Origin: Geobacter sp.
Lineage (GTDB): Bacteria > Desulfobacterota > Desulfuromonadia > Geobacterales > Pseudopelobacteraceae
Length of the DNA: 9,881 nucleotides
Assembly (NCBI GenBank): GCA_027346925.1
Contig: DAIERH010000072.1
Location: forward strand, 1 to 9,881
Direction: 5' to 3'
Shown: one piece after another, positions 1 to 6,313 of the stretch
Numbering within the stretch: position 1 is the stretch's first letter
Layout of the letters: every line of letters begins with the position of its first letter
The notes under the pieces: model-generated
What the model was told of the DNA's origin: nothing
Databases searched by the model: none
The model's input: only the letters and a program-made list of their open reading frames with translations
Made by a program: the position numbers and the translations under genes

Positions 1-60
1 GAACCGGTTTTCCGGTTCCCAGATTTTTGCCATGTCGGGGCGGGTGTAGCGTGGAATCAT
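1..60 (-). CDS. purB: Adenylosuccinate lyase PurB, N-terminal 20 residues (partial, runs off left edge)
   Basis: Reading the minus strand from the ATG at 60 gives MIPRYTRPDMAKIWEPENRF, the typical opening of bacterial adenylosuccinate lyases (IPRY-(T/S)RP-M--IWEPENRF). The enzyme cleaves SAICAR to AICAR and adenylosuccinate to AMP, both with release of fumarate, in cytosolic purine synthesis. Only the first 20 codons are in the window, so no catalytic residue is visible. The start is well supported: an AAGGAG ribosome-binding site (minus strand, 68-73) sits 7 nt upstream of the ATG. The gene follows the metallo-hydrolase gene on the same strand with a 55-nt gap, so the two could be co-transcribed, although a hairpin lies between them. 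Identification rests on this short but very characteristic N-terminus. Confidence 0.88.
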   Translation of the reverse strand, partial: MIPRYTRPDMAKIWEPENRF

Positions 61-87
61 GCACTAACTCCTTATGAATAAATACCC

Positions 88-107
88 CCTCCCCTTGAAG
101 GGGGAGG
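88..107 (-). other. GC-rich hairpin between metallo-hydrolase gene and purB
   Basis: CCTCCCC at 88-94 pairs with GGGGAGG at 101-107 around a 6-nt loop. A T-G pair at the top of the stem can reduce the loop to TGAA. On the minus strand, the direction of both flanking genes, the hairpin is followed by TATTTATT rather than a clean U-run. On the plus strand it is followed by six A residues. It could be a weak terminator or attenuator, or an RNA-stabilising structure between the two cistrons. The sequence alone does not decide. Confidence 0.4.
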
Positions 108-115
108 AAAAAACT

Positions 116-886
116 TCAAATCTCCATCACCGCGCCGGGCCGGTACTGGTCCCCGATCACGATCCGCGGGGCGCAGATGTCCTGGTCCCTCAGGAACGAC
201 TCAGTGGTAGCCACCACATGGTCCGGATGATTGTTCACCTCGGACAGGTGGGCCATTACCAGCGCCTCCAGGCCGGCATGGGCCAGTTCATGGAGCAGTT
301 CCAGCGATTCCTCGTTGGAGAGGTGGCCGTGGCGCGACTTGATGCGCTGTTTCAGGTCCCAGGGATAGGGGCCGTTCATCAGCATCTCCACGTCGTGGTT
401 CGACTCCAGGTTGAGCGCCCGGCAACCGCGCAGCTTTTCGGTCACCAAACGGGTCACTATCCCCAGATCGGTGGCCGAACCGCAGCGTCCTTCCCGGGAT
501 TCCAGGATGAAGCCGACCGGGTCGCAGGCGTCGTGGGTGATGGGAAAAGGGTCGATCACGATATCGCGAAAATCCAGGGCGCGGCCGGCCTCGAACTCGA
601 TCACCGTTGCCTTGTGCAGGTATTTTTCGGCCTTTTTGCAAACCATGTGGCTGGCGATCACCGGCACCTTGAACCTGCGGCTGAAGGCGCCGGCGCTGCG
701 GATGTGGTCGATATGCTCGTGGCTGACCAGCACGGCATGGACATGGCCGGCATCGAGAGCGCTCGCCTCCATGCGGCCGAGCGTCTCGCGCAACGACAGC
801 CCGACATCGATCAGCACGCGGGTCTCGCCCGTCTCCAGGTAGAGGCAATTACCCTTGCTGCCGCTGGCCAGCGAACAGATTTTCAC
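116..886 (-). CDS. MBL-fold metallo-hydrolase, WalJ/YycJ (VicX) type
   Basis: A 256-residue protein opening VKICSLASGSKGNCLYLETG, the signature N-terminus of the WalJ/YycJ branch of the metallo-beta-lactamase fold. The metal-binding motif HEHIDH is at residues 56-61 (H56, H58, D60, H61). Further likely ligands are H118 in PITHDA, D140 in SATDLG, H164 in ESNHD and H213 in AHLSEVNNH, which is a complete set for a two-metal site. Characterised family members are nuclease-like or linked to cell-wall/WalRK and DNA-repair phenotypes. The substrate here is unknown. I chose the GTG at 886 because it aligns with the family N-terminus and has GGAG 5 nt upstream (892-895). The reading frame stays open to an ATG at 1036, but that extension crosses the promoter and has no family resemblance. 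The length is normal for the family. purB follows on the same strand. Confidence 0.87.
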   Translation of the reverse strand: MKICSLASGSKGNCLYLETGETRVLIDVGLSLRETLGRMEASALDAGHVHAVLVSHEHIDHIRSAGAFSRRFKVPVIASHMVCKKAEKYLHKATVIEFEAGRALDFRDIVIDPFPITHDACDPVGFILESREGRCGSATDLGIVTRLVTEKLRGCRALNLESNHDVEMLMNGPYPWDLKQRIKSRHGHLSNEESLELLHELAHAGLEALVMAHLSEVNNHPDHVVATTESFLRDQDICAPRIVIGDQYRPGAVMEI

Positions 887-891
887 ACAAG

Positions 892-895
892 CTCC
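892..895 (-). promoter_or_regulatory. Ribosome-binding site that fixes the GTG start of the metallo-hydrolase
   Basis: GGAG on the minus strand with a 5-nt gap to the GTG at 884-886. It supports the GTG start over the in-frame ATG at 1036, which lies inside the promoter -35 element. Confidence 0.7.
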
Positions 896-917
896 AGTAT
901 TCGCGGATTGAAGAAGC

Positions 918-933
918 CCCTGCCCACGCAGGG
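918..933 (-). other. Perfect 6-bp hairpin in the metallo-hydrolase 5' leader
   Basis: CCCTGC and GCAGGG (918-923 with 928-933) form a perfect 6-bp stem with a 4-nt loop, inside the roughly 115-nt untranslated leader between the predicted transcription start and the GTG codon. On the minus strand a T-run (about 939-944) precedes it and none follows, so it is not a terminator for that strand. Any regulatory role is speculative. Confidence 0.3.
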
Positions 934-1007
934 CACGGAAAAAAGCAGGATTACAGCTGGTTATGATCACGCGCAACGGCGTCTGTGCGGCTCGTTCACA
1001 AGACCCT

Positions 1008-1036
1008 TTTATACTAGAAGAGTTCCGGAGTTTCAA
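1008..1036 (-). promoter_or_regulatory. Sigma-70-type promoter for the metallo-hydrolase (and perhaps purB)
   Basis: On the minus strand TTGAAA (1031-1036) and TATAAA (1008-1013) are separated by exactly 17 nt, each one base off consensus. Transcription would start near 1001 and give a leader of about 115 nt before the GTG at 886. No other comparably good promoter was seen upstream of the gene. Confidence 0.7.
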
Positions 1037-1093
1037 GGTTAATCATGGCAGTGGGCGTGCAGCGGAATACCCGGTGATCTGAACATATGGTAT

Positions 1094-1122
1094 TTGGCAT
1101 GAAAATATGATAACACTAAAAA
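1094..1122 (+). promoter_or_regulatory. Possible promoter of the signalling cluster
   Basis: TTGGCA (1094-1099) is followed after 17 nt by TAAAAA (1117-1122) in the only AT-rich stretch of the divergent intergenic region. The -35 matches 5 of 6 bases and the -10 matches 4 of 6. A better -10 (TATGAT, 1106-1111) has no matching -35. The location upstream of the first gene is right, but the match is weak. Confidence 0.35.
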
Positions 1123-1168
1123 ACATTTAACCAACATGCCCCAACGTGAATCAATCCTGGAGGGAAAA

Positions 1169-1609
1169 ATGAACGGCGAACCGCTGACTATTCTTCTTGT
1201 CGAGGACAATCCCGACCACGCGGAACTGGTTATGCGCAATCTTGAGGACTCTCTGGTGGCTAATCGCATCATCCATGTGGAGGATGGTGAAGCGGCGCTG
1301 GAATACCTCTTTGGCCGCGGCGACTATGCCGACCGCGACAGGTTTCCGCGTCCGGACTTGGCGCTGCTCGACCTGCGCCTCCCCAAGATCGACGGCCTTG
1401 AGGTGCTCAAGGAGGTGAAGGCCGATCCCGGACTGCGGCCAATTCCGATGGTCATCCTGACCACGTCGGATGCGGAGCGTGACCTGGCCATGGCCTACGA
1501 ATACCACGCCAACAGCTATGTGACCAAGCCGGTTGATTTTTCCCAATTCAATCAACTTCTCCACGACCTGGGTTTTTACTGGCTGGCCTGGAACAAACGC
1601 CCCTGGTAA
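1169..1609 (+). CDS. Stand-alone response regulator, Rcp1-type receiver domain
   Basis: A 146-residue protein that is a single receiver (REC) domain with no output domain. Visible features are acidic pocket residues E12 and D13 in ILLVEDNPDHAEL, phospho-acceptor D68 in LALLDLRLPKIDG, the T98/T99 switch region in VILTTSDAERD, and K120 in YVTKPVD. The N-x-D-H-A opening, the loop between strands 2 and 3 (EYLFGRGDYADRDRFPRPD) and the C-terminal F-x-x-L tail are typical of Rcp1-like regulators, the small partners of phytochrome-like kinases. The start is the ATG at 1169, with GGAGGG at 1159-1164 directly upstream. A longer reading from 1136 adds 11 residues without a ribosome-binding site. The hybrid kinase gene begins 19 nt after the stop, so the two are surely one transcript. 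The likely job is to accept phosphate from one of the two kinases encoded downstream and act by protein contact. Confidence 0.9.
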   Translation: MNGEPLTILLVEDNPDHAELVMRNLEDSLVANRIIHVEDGEAALEYLFGRGDYADRDRFPRPDLALLDLRLPKIDGLEVLKEVKADPGLRPIPMVILTTSDAERDLAMAYEYHANSYVTKPVDFSQFNQLLHDLGFYWLAWNKRPW

Positions 1610-1615
1610 AGCAAC

Positions 1616-1620
1616 AAGGA
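1616..1620 (+). promoter_or_regulatory. Ribosome-binding site that favours the ATG at 1629 for the hybrid kinase
   Basis: AAGGA lies 8 nt before the ATG at 1629. The in-frame ATG at 1620 overlaps this element and would have no usable spacing, so 1629 is the better start. Confidence 0.6.
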
Positions 1621-1628
1621 TGGAAATC

Positions 1629-3596
1629 ATGGACCCTGTGCCGCCCAACAAGCAGATCCTGGTTGTGGAGGATGAGGAGGCGCATGCCGAACTCATCCGC
1701 CGCAGCTTTTCCGATGCGGACAATGGATACGAACTGACCGTAACCGGCACCCTCCGGGAAGCGCGGGAACTGATTGCCCGCCGGGAATACGACATCGTGC
1801 TGACGGATTATCGCCTGCCCGATGGGGACGGCAAGAAGATGGTCGCATCGGTTGCCGGCCTGTTCCCGGTTGTCATGATGACCTCCCAGGGTAACGAACA
1901 GGTGGCGGTGGAGTCCATGAAGTCCGGGGCAGTGGATTACGTGGTCAAAACGCCGGAAACCTTCGAATCCATGCCGCGTATCGTCGAACGCGCCCTGCGC
2001 GAGTGGAACCTGGTCCTGGAAAACAAGCGGGCCGAAGAGGCGCTGCGCGACAGTGAAAGGCGTTACCGCACCCTGTTCGAATCGGCCAGCGACGGGATAT
2101 GCTACCTTACCCCCACGGGCGACATGGCGGGGTTCAACGAATCATTCGCCAGGATGCACGGCTATACCGTCGAGGAGATGAGAGGCAGGAAACTGCAGGA
2201 TCTGGATACGCAGAAGCTTACGCATCTCTTGCCACGTTACGTTGAGAGGATCATGGCGGGGGAGCAGATAAAGGTCGAGGTGGAGCATTATCACAAAAGC
2301 GGGCACACCTTCCCCCTGGAGGTGTCCACCTGCCTGCTGCCGACCGGCGACCAGCAATTCATCGTGGCTTTTCACCGCGACATAACCGAGCGCAGGGAGG
2401 CGGAGCGCAAGCGGATTCAGATGGAAATCCAGCTCCGGAACATGCAGCGCCTCGAAAGCCTCGGCGTCTTGGCCGGCGGCATCGCCCATGATTTCAACAA
2501 CCTGCTGACGGTCATCCTTGGAAACACCTGTCTTGCCCAGGAGACGCTTGGGGCGGAATCTCCGGCCCTGAACAGCCTCCGCCAGGTGGAGAAGGCCTCC
2601 CAGCGTGCCGCCGATCTCTGCCAGCAGATGCTCGCCTATGCCGGCAAGGGTTCGTTTCTGTTGAAACGAACCCATCTGCAGGCACTTGTGGAGGACATGG
2701 CAAGCCTGCTCCATGCATCCATCAGCAAAAAGGTCGCCCTCAACCTGAACATACGGCAGGGACTGCCGCCGATCCAGGCCGATCCCAGCCAGATCCGCCA
2801 GATCATCATGAACCTGATCATCAATGCCTCCGAGGCGATCGGGGAAAACAACGGTGCCATAACCGTTGCCGTGGACAGGGTGGAGTGCGAAGCGGGCGCC
2901 CCGGACACGACCTACCTGGGCGAGGATGTCCCGCCGGGAAGATATGTCTGCCTGGAGGTGACGGACAACGGCTGCGGCATGGACGAGGCAACACGGCAGA
3001 GGATCTTCGAGCCGTTCTTCACCACCAAATTCACCGGGCGCGGGCTTGGCATGTCGGCGGTGCTGGGCATCATCAAGGCTCACGACGGGTTTCTGCAACT
3101 CAGTTCCATGCCGGGCCAGGGGAGCACGTTCAAAATCCATTTCCCGGTCTCCGTCGCGGGCGACGAGGCGACCCGCCCGCTGCACGATACCGCGCCCCCG
3201 CTCTGGAGGCAGGGTGCCACGGTGCTGCTGGTGGACGACGAGCAGATGGTCAGCGAGGTGGGCAAAGTGCTTCTCGAATCGCTCGGCCTTTCCGTGCTCA
3301 CTGCGGGGAACGGCCGCGAGGCGGTGGAAACCTATCGCACGCACCCCACACCCATCGACCTGGTCCTCCTGGACATGAACATGCCGCTGATGGACGGCGC
3401 CGAGACGTTCAGCGAACTTCGCCGTCATGACCCCAATGCCCGCGTCGTCATGACCAGCGGCTTTTCCGGGCAAGACATCACGGCACGGATCGCGAGCGGA
3501 AAATTGGCCGGCTTCATCCACAAGCCCTATACGCTCGACGGTCTGAAACAGCTATTGGCGGAAATCCTGCCCCCGGCACGGACTGAATCGGCGTGA
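1629..3596 (+). CDS. Hybrid sensor histidine kinase, REC-PAS-HisKA-HATPase-REC
   Basis: A 655-residue soluble protein with no membrane segment. An N-terminal receiver (about 8-122) has E14/D15, phospho-acceptor D60 in LTDYRLPDGDG and K107. A short coiled linker (about 125-145) leads to a PAS domain (about 146-255, ending in the DITERREAE PAC signature). The HisKA helix carries H287 in GGIAHDFNNLL. The HATPase has N-box N395/N399, a G1 box DNGCGM (446-451), an F-box around 459-467 (IFEPFFTTK) and a G2 box GRGLGMSAV. A C-terminal receiver (about 530-648) has D536/D537, phospho-acceptor D582 in LLDMNMPLMDG, T609 and K632. All catalytic residues are intact. It could receive a signal through REC1 from another kinase, add a PAS input and pass phosphate from H287 to D582. 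It sits 19 nt downstream of the Rcp1-type receiver gene and 52 nt upstream of the c-heme kinase gene on the same strand. The PAS ligand is unknown. Confidence 0.92.
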   Translation: MDPVPPNKQILVVEDEEAHAELIRRSFSDADNGYELTVTGTLREARELIARREYDIVLTDYRLPDGDGKKMVASVAGLFPVVMMTSQGNEQVAVESMKSGAVDYVVKTPETFESMPRIVERALREWNLVLENKRAEEALRDSERRYRTLFESASDGICYLTPTGDMAGFNESFARMHGYTVEEMRGRKLQDLDTQKLTHLLPRYVERIMAGEQIKVEVEHYHKSGHTFPLEVSTCLLPTGDQQFIVAFHRDITERREAERKRIQMEIQLRNMQRLESLGVLAGGIAHDFNNLLTVILGNTCLAQETLGAESPALNSLRQVEKASQRAADLCQQMLAYAGKGSFLLKRTHLQALVEDMASLLHASISKKVALNLNIRQGLPPIQADPSQIRQIIMNLIINASEAIGENNGAITVAVDRVECEAGAPDTTYLGEDVPPGRYVCLEVTDNGCGMDEATRQRIFEPFFTTKFTGRGLGMSAVLGIIKAHDGFLQLSSMPGQGSTFKIHFPVSVAGDEATRPLHDTAPPLWRQGATVLLVDDEQMVSEVGKVLLESLGLSVLTAGNGREAVETYRTHPTPIDLVLLDMNMPLMDGAETFSELRRHDPNARVVMTSGFSGQDITARIASGKLAGFIHKPYTLDGLKQLLAEILPPARTESA

Positions 3597-3648
3597 GGCG
3601 CCTCCGCGGCGGGCCTCCCCGCAAGAACCGCCTCCTGGAGGGTATCAC

Positions 3649-5178
3649 ATGAGCCCGCAGTTCCTTCCGCCCTTGGGCGAAAACGGCCGGCGCCTCATAA
3701 AGACGGTCGGCATCCCGTTGCTGACCGTGGCCTTGGTGGCCGGCTCCCTTTATTACGCCATTTCCACCTACCTCATCAGCGATGCCGAGGACAAGGTCAA
3801 AAGCCTCCTCCTTTCCCATCGCGGCCTCCACCGTTATATCCAGGAGGTCATGCATCCGGCCTTCTACAATGCCCGCAATCAGGGTGCCATAACCAAGGAC
3901 TATTATTCTCCGGAAATACTTTCCTCCTCCTACATAGTGCGGCTCATGCACGGCCTCTACAACGAGGAGCGCCAAAAGGCCGGGCTCCCGGAAATCTATT
4001 ACAAGATGGCCTCGAACAACCCGCGCAATCCGGTCAACAAGGCCGACCCGACCGAGTCCACGCTGATCCGCATGTTCAACGAGAACCGCGATGCTACCGA
4101 ATTCCGGCGCATCGTGACCGTGGACGGCAAGAAGTACCTCTATTACGCCATCCCCTTTCTCGAAACCAACGAAGCCTGCCTCAGATGCCACGGGAAGCGG
4201 GAGGATGCGCCGGCGGGGCTCCAGGCGCTCTACCCCGGCCAGGGGGGATTCAACGAAAAGGCGGGCGTCATACGGGCGATCGAATCCATCCGCATGCCGA
4301 TCGGGCAGGAGATGTCCACCGCGGTTATCCTGACCTGCTCCCTTTCGGGCGGGGTCTTCGCGATGCTGCTGCTCTACCTGTTCAACGCGCGGCTGCGGTC
4401 TCTGGTCCGGGTGAAAACAGCCAGCCTGGAAGAGGAGGTACACGAGCGCAAGGACCGGGAGGCGGAGCTGGAGGTCAAGAACGCCGAACTGGAGCGCTTC
4501 ACCTATACCGTCTCCCACGACCTGAAGAGCCCCCTGATCACCATCAAGGGCTTTGCCGGGGCCTTGCAGAAGGATTTGGCGGTGGGGCGACATGACCGCA
4601 TGGAGGGCGACCTTCGGCGGATCACGGATGCCGCGGACAAGATGACCGCGCTGCTCAACGACCTGCTGGAACTGTCCCGGATCGGGCGGCTGATGAATCC
4701 GCCGTCCATGGTGGATATGAACGGCTTGACCGGGGAGGTGCTGGGGCAGCTTGACGGACCGATTGCCCGCAAACAGGCCGCCATAACGGTCCAGCCCGTA
4801 ATGCCCCAGGTGTTCGGCGATCGCCCCAGACTGGCGGAGGTGCTGCAAAACCTGATCGAGAACGCCCTCAAATGCATGGGCGATCAGCCCCATCCCCGCA
4901 TCGAGATCGGGATGCGCGAGGACGACGGCGTGCGGGTGTTCTTTGTACGCGACAACGGCATCGGCATAGAGAAACGCTATCACGATACGGTCTTCGGCCT
5001 GTTCAACAAGCTGAACGCCAACTCGGAAGGGACCGGCATCGGGCTGGCCCTGGCGCAGCGGATCGTCGAACTGCACGGCGGCAGGATCTGGGTGGAATCA
5101 GAGGGGCCGGGCACGGGCAGCACCTTCTGCTTCACCCTGGCGCCGCAACCCGGCACCGAAGGCGGTGCAGAGGGGTAG
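3649..5178 (+). CDS. Membrane sensor histidine kinase with periplasmic c-heme (Tll0287/DUF3365-like) domain
   Basis: A 509-residue protein with membrane segments at about 17-39 and 222-246. Between them is a periplasmic domain of roughly 180 residues that resembles the Tll0287-like/DUF3365 family and contains the c-type heme motif CLRCH (C177, C180, H181). A coiled segment (about 255-285) leads to HisKA with phospho-acceptor H290 in FTYTVSHDLKSPL. The HATPase has N-box N401/N405, a G1 box DNGIGI (435-440) and a G2 box GTGIGLALA, all intact. The kinase core is of the phytochrome-like class that commonly pairs with Rcp1-type receivers, such as the first gene of this cluster. The start is firm: GGAGG at 3638-3642 is 6 nt before the ATG. 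The inferred role is sensing redox state or a small ligand (for example NO, CO or O2) at the periplasmic heme and signalling to receivers in the cytoplasm. The actual signal is unknown. xerD ends 31 nt away on the opposite strand. Confidence 0.9.
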   Translation: MSPQFLPPLGENGRRLIKTVGIPLLTVALVAGSLYYAISTYLISDAEDKVKSLLLSHRGLHRYIQEVMHPAFYNARNQGAITKDYYSPEILSSSYIVRLMHGLYNEERQKAGLPEIYYKMASNNPRNPVNKADPTESTLIRMFNENRDATEFRRIVTVDGKKYLYYAIPFLETNEACLRCHGKREDAPAGLQALYPGQGGFNEKAGVIRAIESIRMPIGQEMSTAVILTCSLSGGVFAMLLLYLFNARLRSLVRVKTASLEEEVHERKDREAELEVKNAELERFTYTVSHDLKSPLITIKGFAGALQKDLAVGRHDRMEGDLRRITDAADKMTALLNDLLELSRIGRLMNPPSMVDMNGLTGEVLGQLDGPIARKQAAITVQPVMPQVFGDRPRLAEVLQNLIENALKCMGDQPHPRIEIGMREDDGVRVFFVRDNGIGIEKRYHDTVFGLFNKLNANSEGTGIGLALAQRIVELHGGRIWVESEGPGTGSTFCFTLAPQPGTEGGAEG

Positions 5179-5209
5179 GCGTTTTCAGCGGGAATACGCC
5201 CCCGGCACG

Positions 5210-6097
5210 TCACCCCCGGGGATGGATCTCCCGGTGCAGTCGCTTCAGGCGCTCGCGGGTAACGTGGGTGTAGATCTGGGTGGTGGAGAGGTCGGCGTGT
5301 CCCAGCATGATCTGCACGCTGCGCAGGTCGGCGCCGTTTTCCAGCAGGTGGGTGGCAAAGGAGTGCCGCAGGGTGTGGGGCGAGATGTTCTTGCGGATGC
5401 CGGCCATGAGCGCCCGCTTCTTGATGATGTTCCAGAAGGCCTGGCGGCTCATGGCGGCGCCCAGGCGGGAAAGGAACAGGTACGGATTCCGGGACTCCGG
5501 GTCGTGCCGGAAGCGCACACCTTCCAGGTAGGCGGAAACCTTGTGGCGGGCAGATTCGCCGATGGGCACCAGCCGTTCCTTGTTCCCCTTGCCCACGGTC
5601 ATCAGGTACCCGGCGTCCAGGTTCACCTCCCGCAGCTTGAGGTTGACCAGTTCCGACACCCTCAAGCCAGTGGCGTAGAGCAACTCAAGCATGGCCAGGT
5701 CGCGCACCTCCTCGCTCGATGTCCCCGTGCAGGCGCCGAACAGGGCGTCCACCTCCCCCGAGGTCAGGAACTCGGGGAGCTTGTTGAGGGTACGGGGCGC
5801 CTCGATGATCGAGGCCGGGTTGGTGTCGGCGTAGTTCTCGATCATCAGGAACTTGTGAAACATGCGGATGGAGGAGAGGCAGCGGGCCCGGCTGCGGGCG
5901 CCGATGCCCATGTCCTTGAGCCTGCCCAGGAAGGCGGCGATGTCGGTGGCTTTCACGCCGGCAGGCGCGGTGCATCCCTGCTTTTCCAGGAAATCCAGGT
6001 AGCGGGCAAGGTCGCGGCTGTAGGCCTCCCGGGTGTTCTCCGAGAGCCCCTTTTCCACTGCCAGGTAGCTTATGAACAGGTCGAGATAGTCGTTCAT
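5210..6097 (-). CDS. xerD: Site-specific tyrosine recombinase XerD
   Basis: A 295-residue tyrosine recombinase of normal Xer length. The N-terminal SAM-like core-binding domain spans about 1-87 (MNDYLDLFISYLAVEKGLS start). The catalytic domain has the full active-site set: R146 in ATGLRVSEL, K170 in VGKGNKER, H241 and R244 in SPHTLRHSFATHLL, H267 in LGHADLSTTQ and nucleophile Y276 in QIYTHV. XerD acts with XerC at the chromosomal dif site to resolve chromosome dimers, with FtsK activation at the septum. The absence of flanking repeats or cargo genes and the housekeeping neighbours (glnD upstream) argue for the chromosomal Xer protein rather than a phage or integron integrase. Choosing XerD over XerC rests on overall resemblance and is less certain. 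The start ATG at 6097 has only a distant GAGG (6109-6112, 11 nt away), so initiation may be weak or coupled to upstream translation. Confidence 0.88.
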   Translation of the reverse strand: MNDYLDLFISYLAVEKGLSENTREAYSRDLARYLDFLEKQGCTAPAGVKATDIAAFLGRLKDMGIGARSRARCLSSIRMFHKFLMIENYADTNPASIIEAPRTLNKLPEFLTSGEVDALFGACTGTSSEEVRDLAMLELLYATGLRVSELVNLKLREVNLDAGYLMTVGKGNKERLVPIGESARHKVSAYLEGVRFRHDPESRNPYLFLSRLGAAMSRQAFWNIIKKRALMAGIRKNISPHTLRHSFATHLLENGADLRSVQIMLGHADLSTTQIYTHVTRERLKRLHREIHPRG

Positions 6098-6118
6098 AGT
6101 TCAGGGAGCCTCAAAATA

Positions 6119-6135
6119 ACCTGTGTCAATCAGGT
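6119..6135 (-). other. Weak hairpin over the remnant's stop codon
   Basis: ACCTG (6119-6123) and CAGGT (6131-6135) are a 5-bp inverted repeat with a 7-nt loop. On the minus strand it is followed by TATTTT. It sits between the gene remnant and xerD. It is too short to call a terminator with confidence. Confidence 0.2.
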
Positions 6136-6265
6136 CGCTTTTTTCCTTGCAGCGCTTCGCACCCGGTACAACCGTTCGGTAAAACCGCCTTCGGTTTCAA
6201 AAGCATGTGCCTGAGCGGTTGCGGTAGCCGCCATGCTTGGGGATGAGGGACTCTTTTTCGGTCAT
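6130..6265 (-). pseudogene. Internally deleted remnant of a four-helix-bundle (S23/IVP-like) protein gene
   Basis: The minus strand from ATG 6265 encodes MTEKESLIPKHGGYRN, which matches the start of a family of four-helix-bundle proteins (IPKHGGYRNLKSFQ type). A strong GGAGGT ribosome-binding site (6274-6279, 8 nt spacing) is still in place. After codon 16 the frame fails and stops at TGA 6197-6199. In the next frame the DNA reads FETEGGFTERLYRVRSAAR and ends at TGA 6130-6132, which resembles the conserved C-terminal tail (EGGFTERLYR) of the same family. So the two ends of one gene, about 16 and 27 codons, are joined with the whole middle missing and out of frame. This points to one internal deletion, probably at or near the CGCAAC/CGCTCAG junction (about 6215-6220). 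Family assignment is from memory of its terminal motifs. No intact protein can be made. It lies between the cupin gene and xerD, all on the same strand. Confidence 0.62.
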
Positions 6266-6313
6266 GGGGTCTCACCTCCGATGGGCCGGTAGTTCTGCTG
6301 GATCTGTCGCCCC

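Noticed and set aside
74..1042. Plus-strand open frame of 322 residues over the metallo-hydrolase gene
   Set aside because: It is antisense to a gene with a full metal-binding motif set, has no recognisable motif, and begins inside the hairpin-containing gap.
1095..1112. Sigma-54-like sequence TGGCATGAAAATATGATA upstream of the response regulator
   Set aside because: The -24-like TGGCA is present, but the invariant GC of the -12 element is missing at the required spacing.
2142..5076. Long minus-strand open frames of 459 and 520 residues opposite the two kinase genes
   Set aside because: They lie antisense to genes with intact, recognisable kinase domains, show no domain motifs and are rich in the H, R, G and D expected from reverse reading of GC-rich codons.
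5178..5225. Inverted repeats in the gap between the c-heme kinase gene and xerD (GGCGT...ACGCC and CCCCGG...CCGGGG)
   Set aside because: The stems are only 5-6 bp with large loops and no T-run follows on either strand. One of them reaches into the xerD coding end. A bidirectional terminator here is possible but not supported.
5210..6097. The tyrosine recombinase as an integrase of a mobile element
   Set aside because: Length and motifs fit chromosomal Xer proteins, and neighbours are housekeeping genes. No tRNA, attachment-site repeats or cargo genes were seen in the window.
6098..6130. TTGACA on the minus strand (about 6124-6129) as a -35 for xerD
   Set aside because: No acceptable -10 element occurs 16-18 nt downstream before the xerD start. 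The hexamer alone is not evidence of a promoter.
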